Assembly: GCA_050084515.1 (NCBI GenBank)
Contig: CM114272.1
Span: forward strand, 744,001 to 808,000
Direction: 5' to 3'
Origin: Blasia pusilla
Lineage: Eukaryota > Marchantiophyta > Marchantiopsida > Blasiales
Length of the DNA: 64,000 bases
Shown here: piece after piece, positions 11,326-24,255 of the stretch
Numbering within the stretch: the first letter of the stretch is position 1
How the letters are laid out: every line of letters begins with the position of its first letter
Made by a program: the position numbers and the translations under genes
The notes under the pieces: generated by a model
The model's database searches: none
Seen by the model: only the letters and a program-made list of their open reading frames with translations
Told to the model about the DNA's origin: nothing

Positions 11326-11623
11326 TGTAACTCTCAATCTCATAAGACCATTATAGATTCGCTCAAAGGTGGAATATCCACCGAGGCCTCTTATGTTCAT
11401 TTATATATTTAGAGATAAATATGATGAAGACAAATTAGTTTTACCCATCCTTATACCACGTGTTTTATTCTCATACCACGAAAATATCTTCTTTACACTT
11501 TAATGTCCTAATTTATAGTCCCACCCTCATTTCTATGTCGTATTTTTTGTCTTTTCTCTTTTTGGCTCATTATTTCCTACTTATGCACTACATGTGATAG
11601 ATTCTAATTTAACTATGATTGCA
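11326..11623 (-). repeat. 5' LTR of the chromovirus
   Basis: The plus strand runs TGTAACTCTCAATC to ACTATGATTGCA. It is homologous to 6190-6542 and is followed on its inner side by the primer-binding site. Confidence 0.8.
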
Positions 11624-12474
11624 AATTTTTGACTGCTATGACTAGGCCATGATCTATTCTTAAGAACTTTGAGAGAGTGATAAGTATGGAATTGACTATT
11701 TTAGAGAGACTTGTTGTCTTAAAAGAATTATCTTTATTATCCTTGAAATACTTGATGGATTTGGACTTAGTTACTATTCCAATGAGAGTGCATTGCCCCT
11801 CTTGGGAGAAGAACTTGGCCATAAACCATTTTTGAGGAATTGGAGAATAACAAATGTAAAATGATTTTGGAAAACTTATCTTCGATGAATATGAGGGAAT
11901 ATGTATAACGACCACCTGTGACCTAAATGTGTGAGGGGAAGAGAGGAGCATAGAGGATGATTGTCAATCATGTATAGGGATGGAGCGCGAATGGTACTTG
12001 ACTTACCTTTTTTAACTTGTATCACGTAAAGGTCCTTTTTATAGACTAGCATTAGTTTAATTATTATCTAATCTACCACTCCAGATAATCATTCATGAAC
12101 CAAGTTATGCAATCACCAACTTTAGTGATATTTTTTATTGTCAAGTATAGAAGAACTTGTGATCTTACTTTGTATGTCCTTATTTAGCAACTTATGGATA
12201 TAAATATTCCTTCTTCAGTAGGATTCAATATTAGTTGGGTCATTTTCTTTATGCATAAACCCAAAATAGTTTTAGAGATTTCATAATTAGAAATTTCAAG
12301 ATTATGTATTATGAAGAATTGATCGCTTCAACACAAGCATTTATAATTCATATTATAAGAGAATGGAGAGTATATAATCATTCTATACTAAATATGAAAA
12401 TTTATTACATAATTCATCTTGCATTAACGAATTCCGTAGTTAGAAGGTCTGTCTTTTATTGAAGAAAAGCTCTA
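11624..12474 (+). repeat. LTR-A copy 3, right part
   Basis: It resumes the LTR-A sense sequence (CCATGATCTATTCTT onward) after the chromovirus. It passes the TTGTATCACGTAAAGG landmark at about 12015 and ends near GAAGAAAAGCTCT. It shares an extra internal segment with the copy starting at 21702, so the two may form a subfamily. Confidence 0.75.
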
Positions 12475-12902
12475 AATGCAAAATATACTTGTCAATTTGT
12501 ATGCAAATATTTGTTTCATATAAAAAACTTTAGAATATATAAGATATCATGAAAAATCAAATAATTTTGGTTTTTTCCCATCCTTTAAGGCTCTATTCTA
12601 TTGAGTCTAATTTTTATCTTTTTTACTCAAAATTTTATATCTAAGCTTTTAGTCTAACAATTTACGACATTTATTTTTATTTTGGGAATTTTGTTAGTTT
12701 TATGGATTCGATGCTTAAGAATGAAAATTTATAATTCCCAAAAAAAATTTAAGTTAATGAAAGAATTGGACCTAAGAATGAGTCTTAATTTTTGTTTACT
12801 TCTATTAAATATATACATGATCATTGTAACTAATCTAATATTTCTATCTTTAGCTCTATGTATCTCCTCAATAGGTAGTCTTACCACATCCTTATAGAAA
12901 AT
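12475..12902. other. Unassigned AT-rich spacer
   Basis: Very AT-rich, with only short frames and no recognised motif. It ends in ACGT (12903-12906), directly before the LTR-A array. Confidence 0.5.
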
Positions 12903-12906
12903 ACGT

Positions 12907-14183
12907 TGTAATATCGTAAAATCGCCCAATGTGTAAAATCCTCTCTCATTAAGTGTTAGAGAGAGTTTTTTAATATTAAATAAATTACATTAGAAAAATA
13001 AAATTCCTATGTTCAAACCTCTTTATGATGCCTCTTTTATGCGGGCCCAACTTTAGGAAAAGAAGCAATAAATGAGTCATACGATTATAAAACTAAAGTA
13101 GTAGGGTTGGTGCATTAATAAAAGAAAAGACAAAAATAGTCTTAGTTTGTGGCCAAGGTAGTTGGGGTAGTTTGGAAGATATAAAGTGAGTAAATGAGGA
13201 TATATTGGAAGAGATATAAGGTAATCTACTTGTGTCAAAATCTGATTGGCTAAGCCTTGAAAGATAACCATGTGGCACAAGATAAGATTAGCCCTCTTTC
13301 GTATTTTTATGGATCCCTTGTGAGTATACAAAGAGGAGGGACCTTCAAGAGTTCCTCACCTTCTACTTCACATTTTGAGTTTCTCGTGTCACTCTTGAAA
13401 GTATGATTTTGGGATTGCTTGCTCTTCCAATGCGGGTGGATTACCCTTCTTGGGAGAGTAATTTGACCATGGTCTATTCTTCGAGAGGTTTCTAAATTGT
13501 GGTATGTGTAGAGATAAGAGACTTGTCATGTTATAGGAGCTTAGTCATACTAAAGATAGTGAATATTTTGGCTTGTTATTTTCCAAATGAAAATGGATTA
13601 CCCCTCTTTGGAGAGTAATTCTGCCAAAATCCATTCTCGAGGAAAGTAGAGAATATCCGTCACACATAGATAGGGATGAAACACGAGTTGTGTCTGATTT
13701 TCCTTTCCTTAATCCGTACCACGTGAAGGTCTCTTCGTAGATAGGCACTGGTTCACTCGCTATCTAGTTTATCACTTTGGGGAGGCGTTCATGAACCATG
13801 CCATGCAATCTCCAACTCAGGTGATTCTTTCTATTGTCACGTACAGAAGGACATGGGATTGTGCTTTGTATATCCTTATATAACGATCCATGGACGTCAA
13901 TAGGCTTGCTTGAGTAGGGTTTAACACTATTTGTGCTATTTTTCTTGCGTACAAACGTAAGATAGTTTACAAAGACTTCATAGTTAGGAATTTCGGGATT
14001 CCATATTATGAAGAAGTGATCACCTCGGCACTACCATTCGTGATTCCTGTCGTGAGAGAATTGAGGATTTAGATAATAATTCTGTATTGAAAAATGAGAA
14101 CTCATAGAATTTGACTTGTATCAATTGCATCTGTTGCAGTTAGAAGGTCCACCCTTACTCAAAGAAAGGCTCTCGACATGACA
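12907..14183 (+). repeat. LTR-A copy 4
   Basis: 1277 bases, starting TGTAATATCGTAAAATC and ending CTCTCGACATGACA. The promoter-like box at about 13320 reads GAGTATACAAAGAGGAGG. Confidence 0.85.
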
Positions 14184-14187
14184 ACCT

Positions 14188-15019
14188 TGTCATATAATAA
14201 AATTATCCAATATGTAAATTCCTCTAATTAAGTCTTAGAGAGAATTTTAGAAGTATTAAGCAAATAATTTAAGAAAAGATAATTTTCATATTTAAACCTC
14301 TTTATGGTTTATGGTATCTCATTCATGTAGCCCAACTTTAAGAAAAAAGATGTAATAAATGAGACATGTGAGCATAAAAGTAAAATAGTGGAGTTGGTGT
14401 ATTAATGAAAGTAAACAAAAGTAGTTTTGGTTGGTGGTTAGGGTAAGGAGGGTAGTTTGGAGGATATGAAGTAAGTTAATGAGGATATTTTGGAGGAGAT
14501 AACATGTAATCTACTTAAAATAAAATAGGATTGGCTGAGCCGTAACACGAAGCCATGTGGCACAAGATAAGATTAGTCTTATTTTATACTCTTGTGGATC
14601 TCTTGTGGGCATATAAAAAGGAGGGACTTCAAAGGGTTCATCACACTCTACTTAATTTCTTGAGTTTCTTGTGTTATTCTTGAGTGGATGACATTGGACT
14701 TGCTTGCTCTTCCAATAAGAGTGGACTATACCTCTTGGGAGAGTAAGTTAACCATGATCTATTCTTCCAGAGTTTTCTAGACTCTCATATGTGTGGGGAT
14801 GATTATTTGGAGAGACTCGTCATCTTAGGGGATTTTTATCATACTAAGGATAGTGGATGGTTTTGGCTTGTTATTTTTCCAATGATAATGGATTAACCCT
14901 CTTGGGAGAGCAACTCCACCAAAGTCCATTCTTCATGAGAATAGAAGATATCCGTCAAGTACGGATAGAAGTGGAGCGCATGTCGTATTCGATTTTCCTT
15001 TCCTTAATCTGTATCACGT
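14188..15019 (+). repeat. LTR-A copy 5, left part
   Basis: It starts TGTCATATAATAAAATTATC directly after ACCT. The promoter-like box CATATAAAAAGGAGG lies at about 14610. It is interrupted at ATCACGT by the antisense copy; the continuation is at 16292-16756. Confidence 0.85.
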
Positions 15020-16287
15020 TGTCGTGTCGAGAGCTTTTTTTCGAGTAAGGGCAGATCTTCTAGCCACGGTAGACGTGGTTGATATAAGGTGAACTCTCTA
15101 AGAAGTTCTCATTTTTCAATACAAAATTATTATGTATACTCTCAATTATCTCACGACAGGTATATAAATACAAGTACCGAGGCGACCACTTCTTCGTAAT
15201 ATCGGACCCAAAATTCATAACTATAAAATCCCTATAAACTATTTTACGTTTGTACATAAGGAAGATAACACAACTAGTGTTAAACCTTACTTGAGTAGGC
15301 TTATTGACGTCCATGGATCGCTATATAAGGACATACAAAGTACAATCCCATGTTCTTGTATATGTGACGGTAGGAAGAATCACGGGAGTGGGGGATTGCA
15401 TGACCTAGTTCATGAACGCCTCCCCAAAGTGATAAACTAAATAAAGAGTGAACCAATGTCTATCTACAAAAGTACTTTTACATGGTAAGGATTGAGGAAA
15501 GGAAAGTCATACACAACTCGTGCTCCAACCCTTTCCATGCTTGACAGACATTATCTACTCTCCTCAAAAATGGATTTTGGCGGAATTATTCTCCCAAGAA
15601 GGGTAATCCACTCTCACTGAAAAAATAACAAGCCAAAATATTTACTATTTTAGTATGACTAAACTCTTCTAAGGTGACAAACATCTCATCTCCACACACA
15701 CTTTAGAAACCTCTCGAAAAATAGACCAAGGTCAAGTTATTCTCCCAAAAAGACTAATCCACTCTCATTGGAAGAGCAAGCAATCCCTAAGCCATACACT
15801 CAAGAGTGTCACGAGAAACTCAAAATGTGAAATAAAAGGTGATAAATCCTTGAAGGTCCCTCCTCTTTATATACTCACAAGGGATCCACAAGAGTACAAA
15901 ATATAACTAATCTTATCTTGTGCCACATGGCTTCCTCTCAAAGCTTAGCCAATCATATTTTGACACAAGTAGATTTTCTCTTATCTCTTCCAAAATATCC
16001 TCTTTTATCCATTTGATATTTTCTAAATTACCCTAACTATCCTAGCCACCAACAAAGACTTCTTTTGCTTTTCATTAAAGCACCAACCCTACTATTTTAC
16101 TTTTATAAAGTCATCTTTTATTTATTGCCTCTTTTCCTAAAGTTAGGCCCGTATAAAAGAGGCACCATAAAAAGGTTTAAACATGAGAATTTCTTTTTCC
16201 TAAGCTAATGTACTTAATACTAATAAAAGTCTATCTAACATTTAATGAGGAAGAAGTTTACACATTGACTGATTTTATTCTACGGCA
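15020..16287 (-). repeat. LTR-A copy 6, nested in copy 5
   Basis: 1268 bases in antisense orientation, TGTCGTGTCGAGAG to CTACGGCA. It is flanked by ACGT (15016-15019) and ACCT (16288-16291), a 4-base target duplication with one change. Removing it with one flank rejoins copy 5 at ATCACGTCAAGG, matching the intact copies. Confidence 0.85.
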
Positions 16288-16756
16288 ACCTCAAGGTTCT
16301 CTTCATAGATAGGCACTAGTTTACTCGCAATATAGTTTACCACTTTGGGGAGACATTCATGAACCTGGTCATACAATCTCCAGCTCCGATGATTCTTCCT
16401 ACTGTCACGTACGGAAGGACATCGGATTGTACTTTTTATGTCTTTATATAGTGATCCACTGATACTAATAGGCATGTTTGAGTAGGGTTTAACACTAGTT
16501 GTATCATTTTTTTGGTGAACAAAAGTAATGTAGATTATAAAGACTTTATAATTATGAATTTTGGGGTTAGATGTCATGAAGAACTGATCGCGTCGATACT
16601 ATCATTCGTGATTCTTGTTGTGAGAGAATGAAGAGTGTATTCAGTAATTATGTATTAAGAAGCATAACTTCTTAGAGGATTCACCTTGCATTAACATCAA
16701 CCTGTGCCGCAACTAGAAGGTTTGTCTTTGTTGAAAGAAAAATCTTCAACACGATA
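16288..16756 (+). repeat. LTR-A copy 5, right part
   Basis: It continues LTR-A from CAAGGTTCTC to the end TTCAACACGATA, followed by ACCT and the next copy. Confidence 0.85.
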
Positions 16757-16760
16757 ACCT

Positions 16761-18036
16761 TGTCGTATAGTAAAATCAATCAGTATGTAAATTTCTTCGT
16801 CATTAAGTGTTAGATAGAGTTTCATTAGTATTAAGTAAATTGGCTTAGAAAAAGAAAATTCTTATATTTAAACCTCTTAATGGTGCCTCTTTTATGCGGG
16901 CCCAACTTTAGAAAAGAAGTAATAAATAAAAGATGACTTTATAAAAATAAAATAGTGAGGTTGGTGCTTTAATGAAAAACAAAAATAGGCTTGGTTGGTG
17001 GCTAGGTTAGTTGGGGTAATTTGGAAAATATTAAGTAGGTAAAAGAGGATATTTTGGAAGAGATAAGAGAAAATCTATTTTTGTCAAAATGTGATTGGCT
17101 AAGCCTTGAGAGGAAGTCATGTGGTATAAGATAAGATTAGCTCTATTTTGTATTCTTGTGGGTCTCTTGTGATTATATAAAGAGGAGGAACCTTGAAGGG
17201 TTCATCACCTTCTATTCCACATCTTGAGTCTCTCATGTCTATCTTGAGTGTATGGCTTTGGGATTGCTTGCTCTTCCAATGAGAGTGGATCACCCCTCTT
17301 GGGAGAGAAACTTGATGATGGTCTATTCTTCGAAAGGTTTCTATAGTGTGGTGTGTGTGTGTGGAGATGAGAGATTTGTCACCTTAGAAGAGTTTAGTCA
17401 TACTAAAATAGTGAATATTTTGGCTTGTTACTTCTCCAATGACAGTGGATTACCCCTCTTGGGAGAATAATTCCGCCAAAACCCATTCTTGAGGAGAGTA
17501 AAGAATGTCTGTCAAGCATGGATAGGGATGGAGCACGAGTTATGCCCGACTTTCCTTTCCTCAATCCATATCATGTCAAGGTACTCTTTGTAGATAGATA
17601 CTGGTTCACTCGCTATTTAGTTTATCACTTTGGGGAGGCGTTCAAGAACTAGGTCCTACAATCCCCCACTCCGGTGATTCTTCCTACCGTCACAGATGGG
17701 AGGATATAGGATTGTACTTTGTATGTCCTTATATAGGAATCCATGGACGTCAATAGGTCTGCTCAAGTAGGGTTTAACACTAGTTGTGCTATCTTCCTTG
17801 TGTACAAGCGTAAAATAGTTTATAGTGATTTTAAAGTTAAGAATTTTGGGGTCCGATGTTACGAAGAAGTGATCATCTCGGCACTTCCATTTATGATACC
17901 TATCGTGAGAGAATGGAGATTGTACATCATAATTTTGTATTAAAAAAGGAGAACTTAGAGAGTTCACCTTGCATCGACCGCATCTACCGCAGCTAGAAGG
18001 CCCGCCTTTGCTCGAAGAATGGCTCTCGACACGACA
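16761..18036 (+). repeat. LTR-A copy 7
   Basis: 1276 bases, TGTCGTATAGTAAAATC to CTCTCGACACGACA. This is the best-preserved termini pair in the window. The promoter-like box TATATAAAGAGGAGG lies at about 17175. It is followed by ACGT at 18037-18040. Confidence 0.88.
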
Positions 18037-18040
18037 ACGT

Positions 18041-19507
18041 TTAATTTTAATTTCCTATTTGAATTGAAGTTTTGGCTTTATGGATTATAATAGCTACAAC
18101 CTTGGAAGGAAGTTCCTTTTTTTTATCACACATCATGAAATGTATGGTTATCATTCTTATAAAGAAGCAATATAAATTTATCATTCTTATAATAAAAGAA
18201 ATTTATCATACACAAGCAGAGATAAATAAAATAAAATATCTCAATTATCATATTAATGATTTCATATATCTCTTGAAGAAATATTTCTTTCTTAACACTC
18301 TTGGAAGTATATTTATCATGCCCTAAAATAGATAATATTATCTTACCGCTTCAATAAGATGGTAATTAATCTCTTCCAAAGGGTGGTAACAAATATATAA
18401 TTAAAGAAAATTCTTATATATGACTTTCGAATACCATGATATACACGTGATCTCATGACATAAAAAATATCCTTTTGATCATTTTTTCATGGGTTATCTA
18501 TCTATCTATATATATATATATACAATGACTTCTTCACAAACTATTATCGAAAATAAAAACCGTTTGAAAAAAATTTACTACCAAATAAAAAAATTCCATC
18601 TCCAAAATGTAATTTCAAACACCAGTGGTGAGTACTAAAGGATTTAACATTTGGGATTAGTAGGCATTGAGAGAAATCTTGAGTAATGCAAAAGACTATT
18701 ATTTTTCAAGTTGGGAAGCATATTTTAAAAATTATTTGTAGAAAGCAAATAATGAGGAAATTGAATGTGGTATGGTTAGGCAATGAGAGATATCAATAAT
18801 CCCATATATTATGGAACAAGACTCTAGGTGGAGGTCCATGAGATATCATCATAGGTAATATGTTGGGGATTAAGGCTTTACCTCATTAAAAAGATGTGTT
18901 GTCTTTTTTCAAATTGCATAAGTTTTTCCTTTAAAAATATTTCGGAAAATACAAATACTAAGTAATATACTAGGGGAGTAGGGAGTGAGGATGTTAGAGG
19001 GGATAATTGCTAATTAAGATATCCAAATGAGTCAAGACAAGTGATTTATCTTGAGATATATGAAGTTCAAAGCATGGAATCTTTGATGAGCCTTAGAAAT
19101 TAAAACATAGATGGATTAACTATTCCTCAAACTTCAAGGGACGGGGATGATTTTTAGAAAACTAAAAATATTAGTAAAAAAATTAGACAATATGATTAGG
19201 AAGATTTCTTCATGAACGACGTTTTCTATGTTTCAAAATGGTTTATACACATAAAATGGTATTTTAAAATTTTACGTAATTCTCAATCTAACCATAATCT
19301 TATGGACTAGTTTTACTAACTAATAAAAATAAAAATATCCTTTTTCACATGTAAAAATTTTGGAAACACAAAGAGGCTTATTTATGAATATTTTATACAA
19401 TAAATAGATCTAATCACAATAATGTCGTCTAATTTTGCATCTACTACTGCTACTACTAAGAACAAATAATTTTTCACAAAAAAATTCCCTCGAAACCATA
19501 GAGAAAT
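18041..19507. other. Unassigned AT-rich stretch with TA/ATCT microsatellite
   Basis: No coding potential is recognised. A simple-sequence tract of CTAT units passing into TA units lies at about 18497-18522. Nothing else is identifiable. Confidence 0.6.
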
Positions 19508-19775
19508 TGTTTAAAATAAGGATCTTTAAACTCATAAAGAATGGATTATGTTTAGAACGATCCCACCTATATTAGCATAAATAAAAAAATCATAAGTCTA
19601 ACATGTCAACTAGGATCTCTTCTTAGTTCTTAAAGAGGTAATTTTTTACTATTACCATGTGTTATCCTTCATAATTTGACTTATACATCAGAATTACTAA
19701 AAATAATATTATCAATAGTGATAGACTTTTCATTATTTTATTCCTTCATTATATAATTTGATTTTTATATGGAAT
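19508..19775 (+). repeat. 5' LTR of the copia element
   Basis: It starts TGTTTAAAATAAGGATC and aligns with the 3' LTR through CATAAGTCTA, CATGTCAACT and ATCAATAGTGATAGAC. A TGGAATCGTACCC segment follows at about 19780 and may be a decayed primer-binding site. Confidence 0.8.
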
Positions 19776-20016
19776 CGTACCCATGAATGAATATTAGACT
19801 CGACAATGACTATGCTGTAAAAATTTTCCATTGATTTATGTTTCTTTAGTTTTTCTAGTTTTTCTTCTAATCTAAAAATTAGTCTTACATTTTCTATAGA
19901 ATTTTTATCAATAAAAAGCTCATCGACGTTGATTTTATTTTATTTTCTCATAGCAATGACTTTTTCATGATTTGATCATCGTGTTGAATGACTTGATGAA
20001 AGAAACTATAACACGT

Positions 20017-21295
20017 TGTCGTCTCGAGAGCTTTTCTTCGAATAAGGGCGGACCTTCTAATTACGGTAGACGTGGTTGATGCAAGGTGAACTCTATAAGA
20101 AGTTTTCTTTTTTTTATAGAACTATTATATAAATCCTCCATTCTCTCATGACCGGAATCACGAATGGTAGTGCTAAGGCGATCGCTTCTTCATAACATCA
20201 AATATCAAAATTTCTAATTATATAGTCACTGTAAACTACTTTACGCTTATAGACAATAAAAATAACACAACTAGTGTTAAATCCTACCCAAGCAGGCCTA
20301 TTAACATCCATGGATCGTTGTATAAGAACACACAACGTACAATCCCATATCCTCCCATACGTGACAATAAGAAGAATCATCGAACTTGGAGATTGCATGA
20401 TCTGGTTCAAGAATGCCTCCCCATAGTGGTAAACTAGATAGCGAGTGAACTAGTGCCTCTCTACGAAGAGAATCTTCACGTAGTACGGATTAAGGAAAGG
20501 AAAAGCATGTATAACTCGTGCTCCATCCCTATCCTTACTTGACGAACATCCTTTGTTCTCCTTTAGAATGGGATTTGGCGGAGTTGCTCTTCCAAGAGGG
20601 GTAATCCACTCTTATTTGAAAACTAATAAATTAAAACCATCCATTATCTCTAGTATGACTAAACTCTCATAAGATGACAAGACTCTCATTTCCACACATA
20701 CCACACTTTAGAAACCTCTCGAAGAATAGACCATGGTCAAGTTATTCTCCCAGTAGGGATAATCAATTCTTATTGGAAGAGCAAGCAAGCCCAATATCAT
20801 CCACTCAAGAGTCATACGAGAACTCAAGAAATGAAATAGTATGTGATGAACCCTTGAAGATCGCTCATTTTTATATACTCACAAGAGATCCACAAGAATA
20901 CAACATAGGGCTAATCTTATCTTGTATCACATGGCTTCCTTTCAATGCTTAGCCAATCATGTTTTGATACAAGTAGATCATCTTTTATCTCTTCGAAAAC
21001 ATCCTCATTTACTCATTTCATATTTTTCAAACTATCCCAACTACCCTCGCCACCAATCAAGGTTATTTTTATTTTTCTTTTATTAATGCACCAACCTCAC
21101 TACTTTACTTTTATAATCCTATGTCTCATTTATTACATCTTTTACTAAAGTTGGGCAAGCATAAAAGAAACAACATAATGAGGTTTAAACATGAAAATTT
21201 TATTTTCTTAAACTAATTTACTTAATACTAATAAAACTCTCTATAACACTTAATGAGAGAGGAATTTACATAGTGAGTGATTTTATTATACGACA
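20017..21295 (-). repeat. LTR-A copy 8, in the copia leader/gag
   Basis: 1279 bases, antisense, TGTCGTCTCGAGAG to TATACGACA. It is flanked by ACGT (20013-20016) and ACAT (21296-21299), a 4-base duplication with one difference. Confidence 0.85.
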
Positions 21296-21701
21296 ACATG
21301 GTATTTTTCTATGATATATTTATTGAAAGCTCATAAACTCTTTAAGTATGTTGAAGGAACAATTGAGAAACCTAGTGAGTAAAATGCTCGTTCGAGATAC
21401 AAGGAGCACAAATTGTTTTGTATATAAAGCAGTCGCATTAAAGTCATATTAGAAAGTGTAGGAAAATGAACAAAATATGGGAAGTATTAGCTCAAATCTA
21501 TAAACTATCGGGTATTACTACTGAGCTTATTGTGCATAGGAAGCTTTACAATCTTTGATACATAGATGGCTAGTCCATAGAGATGTTTCTTCATCAAATA
21601 TTTAATCTTAGGGATGAGTATATTGAGGTTGGTGAAGAGATGAGCAAGCGAAGAATAACATGATTTATGATTAATACTTTTTTCTGAATCTTGGAATTTA
21701 T
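21296..21701 (+). pseudogene. Copia gag remnant, first part
   Basis: One frame reads IWEVLAQIYKLSGITTELIV, then HRKLYNL, SIEMFLHQIFNLRDEY and VGEEMSKR. This matches the UBN2/gag_pre-type capsid of plant copia elements. The frame has stops. It is interrupted by LTR-A copy 9 and continues at 24878. Confidence 0.75.
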
Positions 21702-22692
21702 TGTCATGTATTAAACCAATTCATCATGTATTTTCCACTCTTATTAGTGTTAGAGAGAGTTTTATAAATATTAAGTAAATTAGTTTAGGAAAATAAAATC
21801 TCATGTTTTAACCTTTTAATGCATGATGCTTCATTTGTGATAGCCCAACTCTATGAAAAGAGGTAATAAATAAGACATACAAAATATAAACGTGAAGTAG
21901 TGGATTGGAATCTTAATGAAAATAAAACTAAACTAGTCTTGGTTAAGGAAGAAGTCAAAGTTAAGATAATTGGGAGGATATGATGTGGATTTATGAGAAT
22001 ATTTAAGGAGAAGATAAACGTAATCTAATTATATCAAAATGGAGAATATTTAAGGAGAAGATAAACGTAATCTAATTGCATCAAAATGGGATCCACTAGA
22101 TCTTAAGAGCAAGTAATATGACACAAGTTAACATTAACCTTATTTTGTATTTTTGTGAATTCCTTGTGAGTATATAAAGAGAAAAGAACTTCAAGGGTTC
22201 ATCAACTTGAATTTCATTTTCGAGTTTCTTTTGTCTTTCTTGAATGGATGGCATTAGGCTTGATTGCTTGCTCTTCCAATGTGAGTGGATTATCCCTCTT
22301 GGGAAACTGATTTGGCTATGGTCTATTCTTCAAGAGTTTTTGAGAGTTTGATATGTGTAAAGATGATTATTTGGATAGACTTGTTATTTTAGAAGAGTTC
22401 CCTCTGCCATTCCAACGATAGTGAATGAATTTTGATTTGTTACTTTTTCAATAAGAGTGGATTATCTCTCTTGGGAGAGCAACTCCATTATGACCCATTC
22501 TTGATGAGTTGGAGATTATTGAGTGTAAGTTGAGTTGGGGTAAATTTTTCTTCCATGAATTTGAGGGAATGAGTGTAAAGATTTACCCGTGAGCTAAATT
22601 GGTATAAGGGAGAGAGGAGGATAGAGAATTTTCGTCAATTATGGACAAGGTTGGAGTGCTTGTTGTATTAGATTTTCCTTTTTTTAACCCGA
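21702..22692 (+). repeat. LTR-A copy 9, first part
   Basis: It begins TGTCATGTATTAAACCAAT and contains the promoter-like GAGTATATAAAGAG box at about 22168. A 40-base stretch around 21990-22085 is duplicated in tandem. It is interrupted by LTR-A copy 10. Confidence 0.75.
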
Positions 22693-23972
22693 TGTCGTGT
22701 CGAGAGCCTTCCTTCGAGTAAGGGCAAACCTTTTAGCTGCATCAGAAGTGGTTAATGCAAGTTGAACGCTGTAAGAATTTCTCCTTTTTCAGCACAGAAT
22801 TATTATGTAAACTCTCAATTCTCTCATGACAGGAATCACGAATGGTAGTGCCGAGACGATCACTTCTTCATAACATCAAATACCAAAATTCTTAACTATG
22901 AAATCCCTGTAAACTACTTTACGTTTGTATACAAGGAAAATAACACAATTAATATTAAACCCTATCCAAGCAGGCCTATTAACATCCATGGATCGCTATA
23001 TAAGAACACACAATGTACAATCCCATATCCTCCCATACGTGACAATAGAAAGAATCATTGGAGTTGGAGATTGCATGATCTGGTTCATGAACACCTCCCC
23101 AAAGTGATAAACTAGATAACGAGTGAACTAGTGTCTATCTATGAAGAGAATCTTGAAGTGGTACGGATTAAGGAAAGAAAAATCAGGTATAACTCGTGCT
23201 CCATCCCTATCCATATTTGACGAACATCCTCTGCTCTTCTCTAGAATGGGATTTGGCAGAGTTGCTCTGCCAAGAGGGGTGATCCACTCTCATTGAGAAA
23301 ATAACAAGCCAAACCATCATCTATTTCTAGTATGACTAAATTCATCTAAGGTGACAAGTCTCTCATCTCCACACATACCACACTCTAGAAAACTCATAAA
23401 GAATAGATCAAGGTCAACTTACTTTCCCAAGAAGGGTAATCCACTCTCATTAGAAGAGCAAGCAATCCCAAAATCGTACACTCAAGAGTGACACGAGAGA
23501 CTCAAGATGTGAAGTAGAAGATGATGAACCCTTAAAGGTCCAATCTCTTTATATACTCACAAAGGATCCACAAGAGTACGAAATAGGGCTAATCTTATCT
23601 TGTGCCACATGGCTTCCTCTCAAGACTTAGCCAATCACATTTTGACACAAGTAGATTACCTCTTATCTCTTCCAAAATATCCTCTTTTATTCCCTTCATA
23701 TCTTCCAAACTACCCCACCTACCCTAACCACCAACCAAGACTACTCTAGCTTTTATTTCATTAAAGCACCAACCCCACTACTTTACTTTTCTAATCCCAT
23801 CTTTTATTTATTATCTCTTTTCCTAAAGTCGGGCCTGCGCAAATGAGTCATCCTAATGAGGTTTAAACATGGGAATTTCACTTTCCTAGGCTAATTTAAT
23901 TAATACTAATAAAATTCTCTCTAACACTTAATGATAGAGGAGTTTACATAGTGGGTAACTTTACATACGACA
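22693..23972 (-). repeat. LTR-A copy 10, nested in copy 9
   Basis: 1280 bases, antisense, TGTCGTGTCGAGAG to CATACGACA. The flanks are CCGA and TCGT. The uninterrupted site in other copies reads CCGT or similar, so a 4-base duplication with one change on each side is likely. Confidence 0.85.
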
Positions 23973-24255
23973 TCGTATCACGTAAAGGTTCTCGTGGTAG
24001 ATATGCACTGGTTTACTCATTATCTAATCTATCATTTTGGAGAGGCATTCATGAACCATGTTATGCAATCACCAACTCCGATGATACTTCCTATTTTCAC
24101 GTATGGAAGGACTTGGAATCGTAATTTATATGTCCTTATTTAACGATCTATGGATGTAAATAGGCATGCTCGAGTAGGATTCAATATTAATCGTGTCAAT
24201 TTTCTTGCGTGCAGATGTAAAATAGTTTATAGAGACTTCATAGTGAAGAATTTAA
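23973..24255 (+). repeat. LTR-A copy 9, second part
   Basis: It resumes at TATCACGTAAAGGTTCTC and stops at GAAGAATTTAAA, where GC-rich foreign sequence begins. The last piece of this copy (about 24846-24877) ends CTCTCGACACGACA. Confidence 0.7.

Larger units (their letters stand above)
6190..11623 (-). mobile_element. Ty3/gypsy chromovirus, full-length but defective, minus orientation
   Basis: The element is bounded by two related LTRs (6190-6542 and 11326-11623). On the minus strand it shows a primer-binding site, gag with zinc knuckle, protease, reverse transcriptase, RNase H, integrase and a chromodomain, in canonical gypsy order. A purine tract (AGGAGAAGGG on the minus strand, about 6556-6565) precedes the 3' LTR. 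It is inserted in an LTR-A copy. Every domain carries stops, shifts or lost catalytic residues, and a MITE-like insert splits the reverse transcriptase. No exact target duplication could be read. Confidence 0.9.
12903..18040 (+). repeat. Tandem LTR-A array with nested antisense copy
   Basis: Three sense LTR-A copies follow head to tail: 12907-14183, 14188-16756 (interrupted) and 16761-18036. The only sequence between them is ACCT (14184-14187 and 16757-16760). The whole array is bounded by ACGT on both sides (12903-12906 and 18037-18040). There is no internal retrotransposon domain between the copies. The middle copy carries an antisense LTR-A. Confidence 0.85.

Noticed and set aside
14860-15048. 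Small genes within the LTR-A copies (also at 17252, 17743, 20198 and others)
   Set aside because: Similar short frames recur in each repeat copy with differing lengths and breaks; they are by-products of the repeat.
12903-18040. CRISPR-like regular array
   Set aside because: The units are 1.27 kb LTRs with 4-base junctions in plant DNA; no short repeats with spacers occur.
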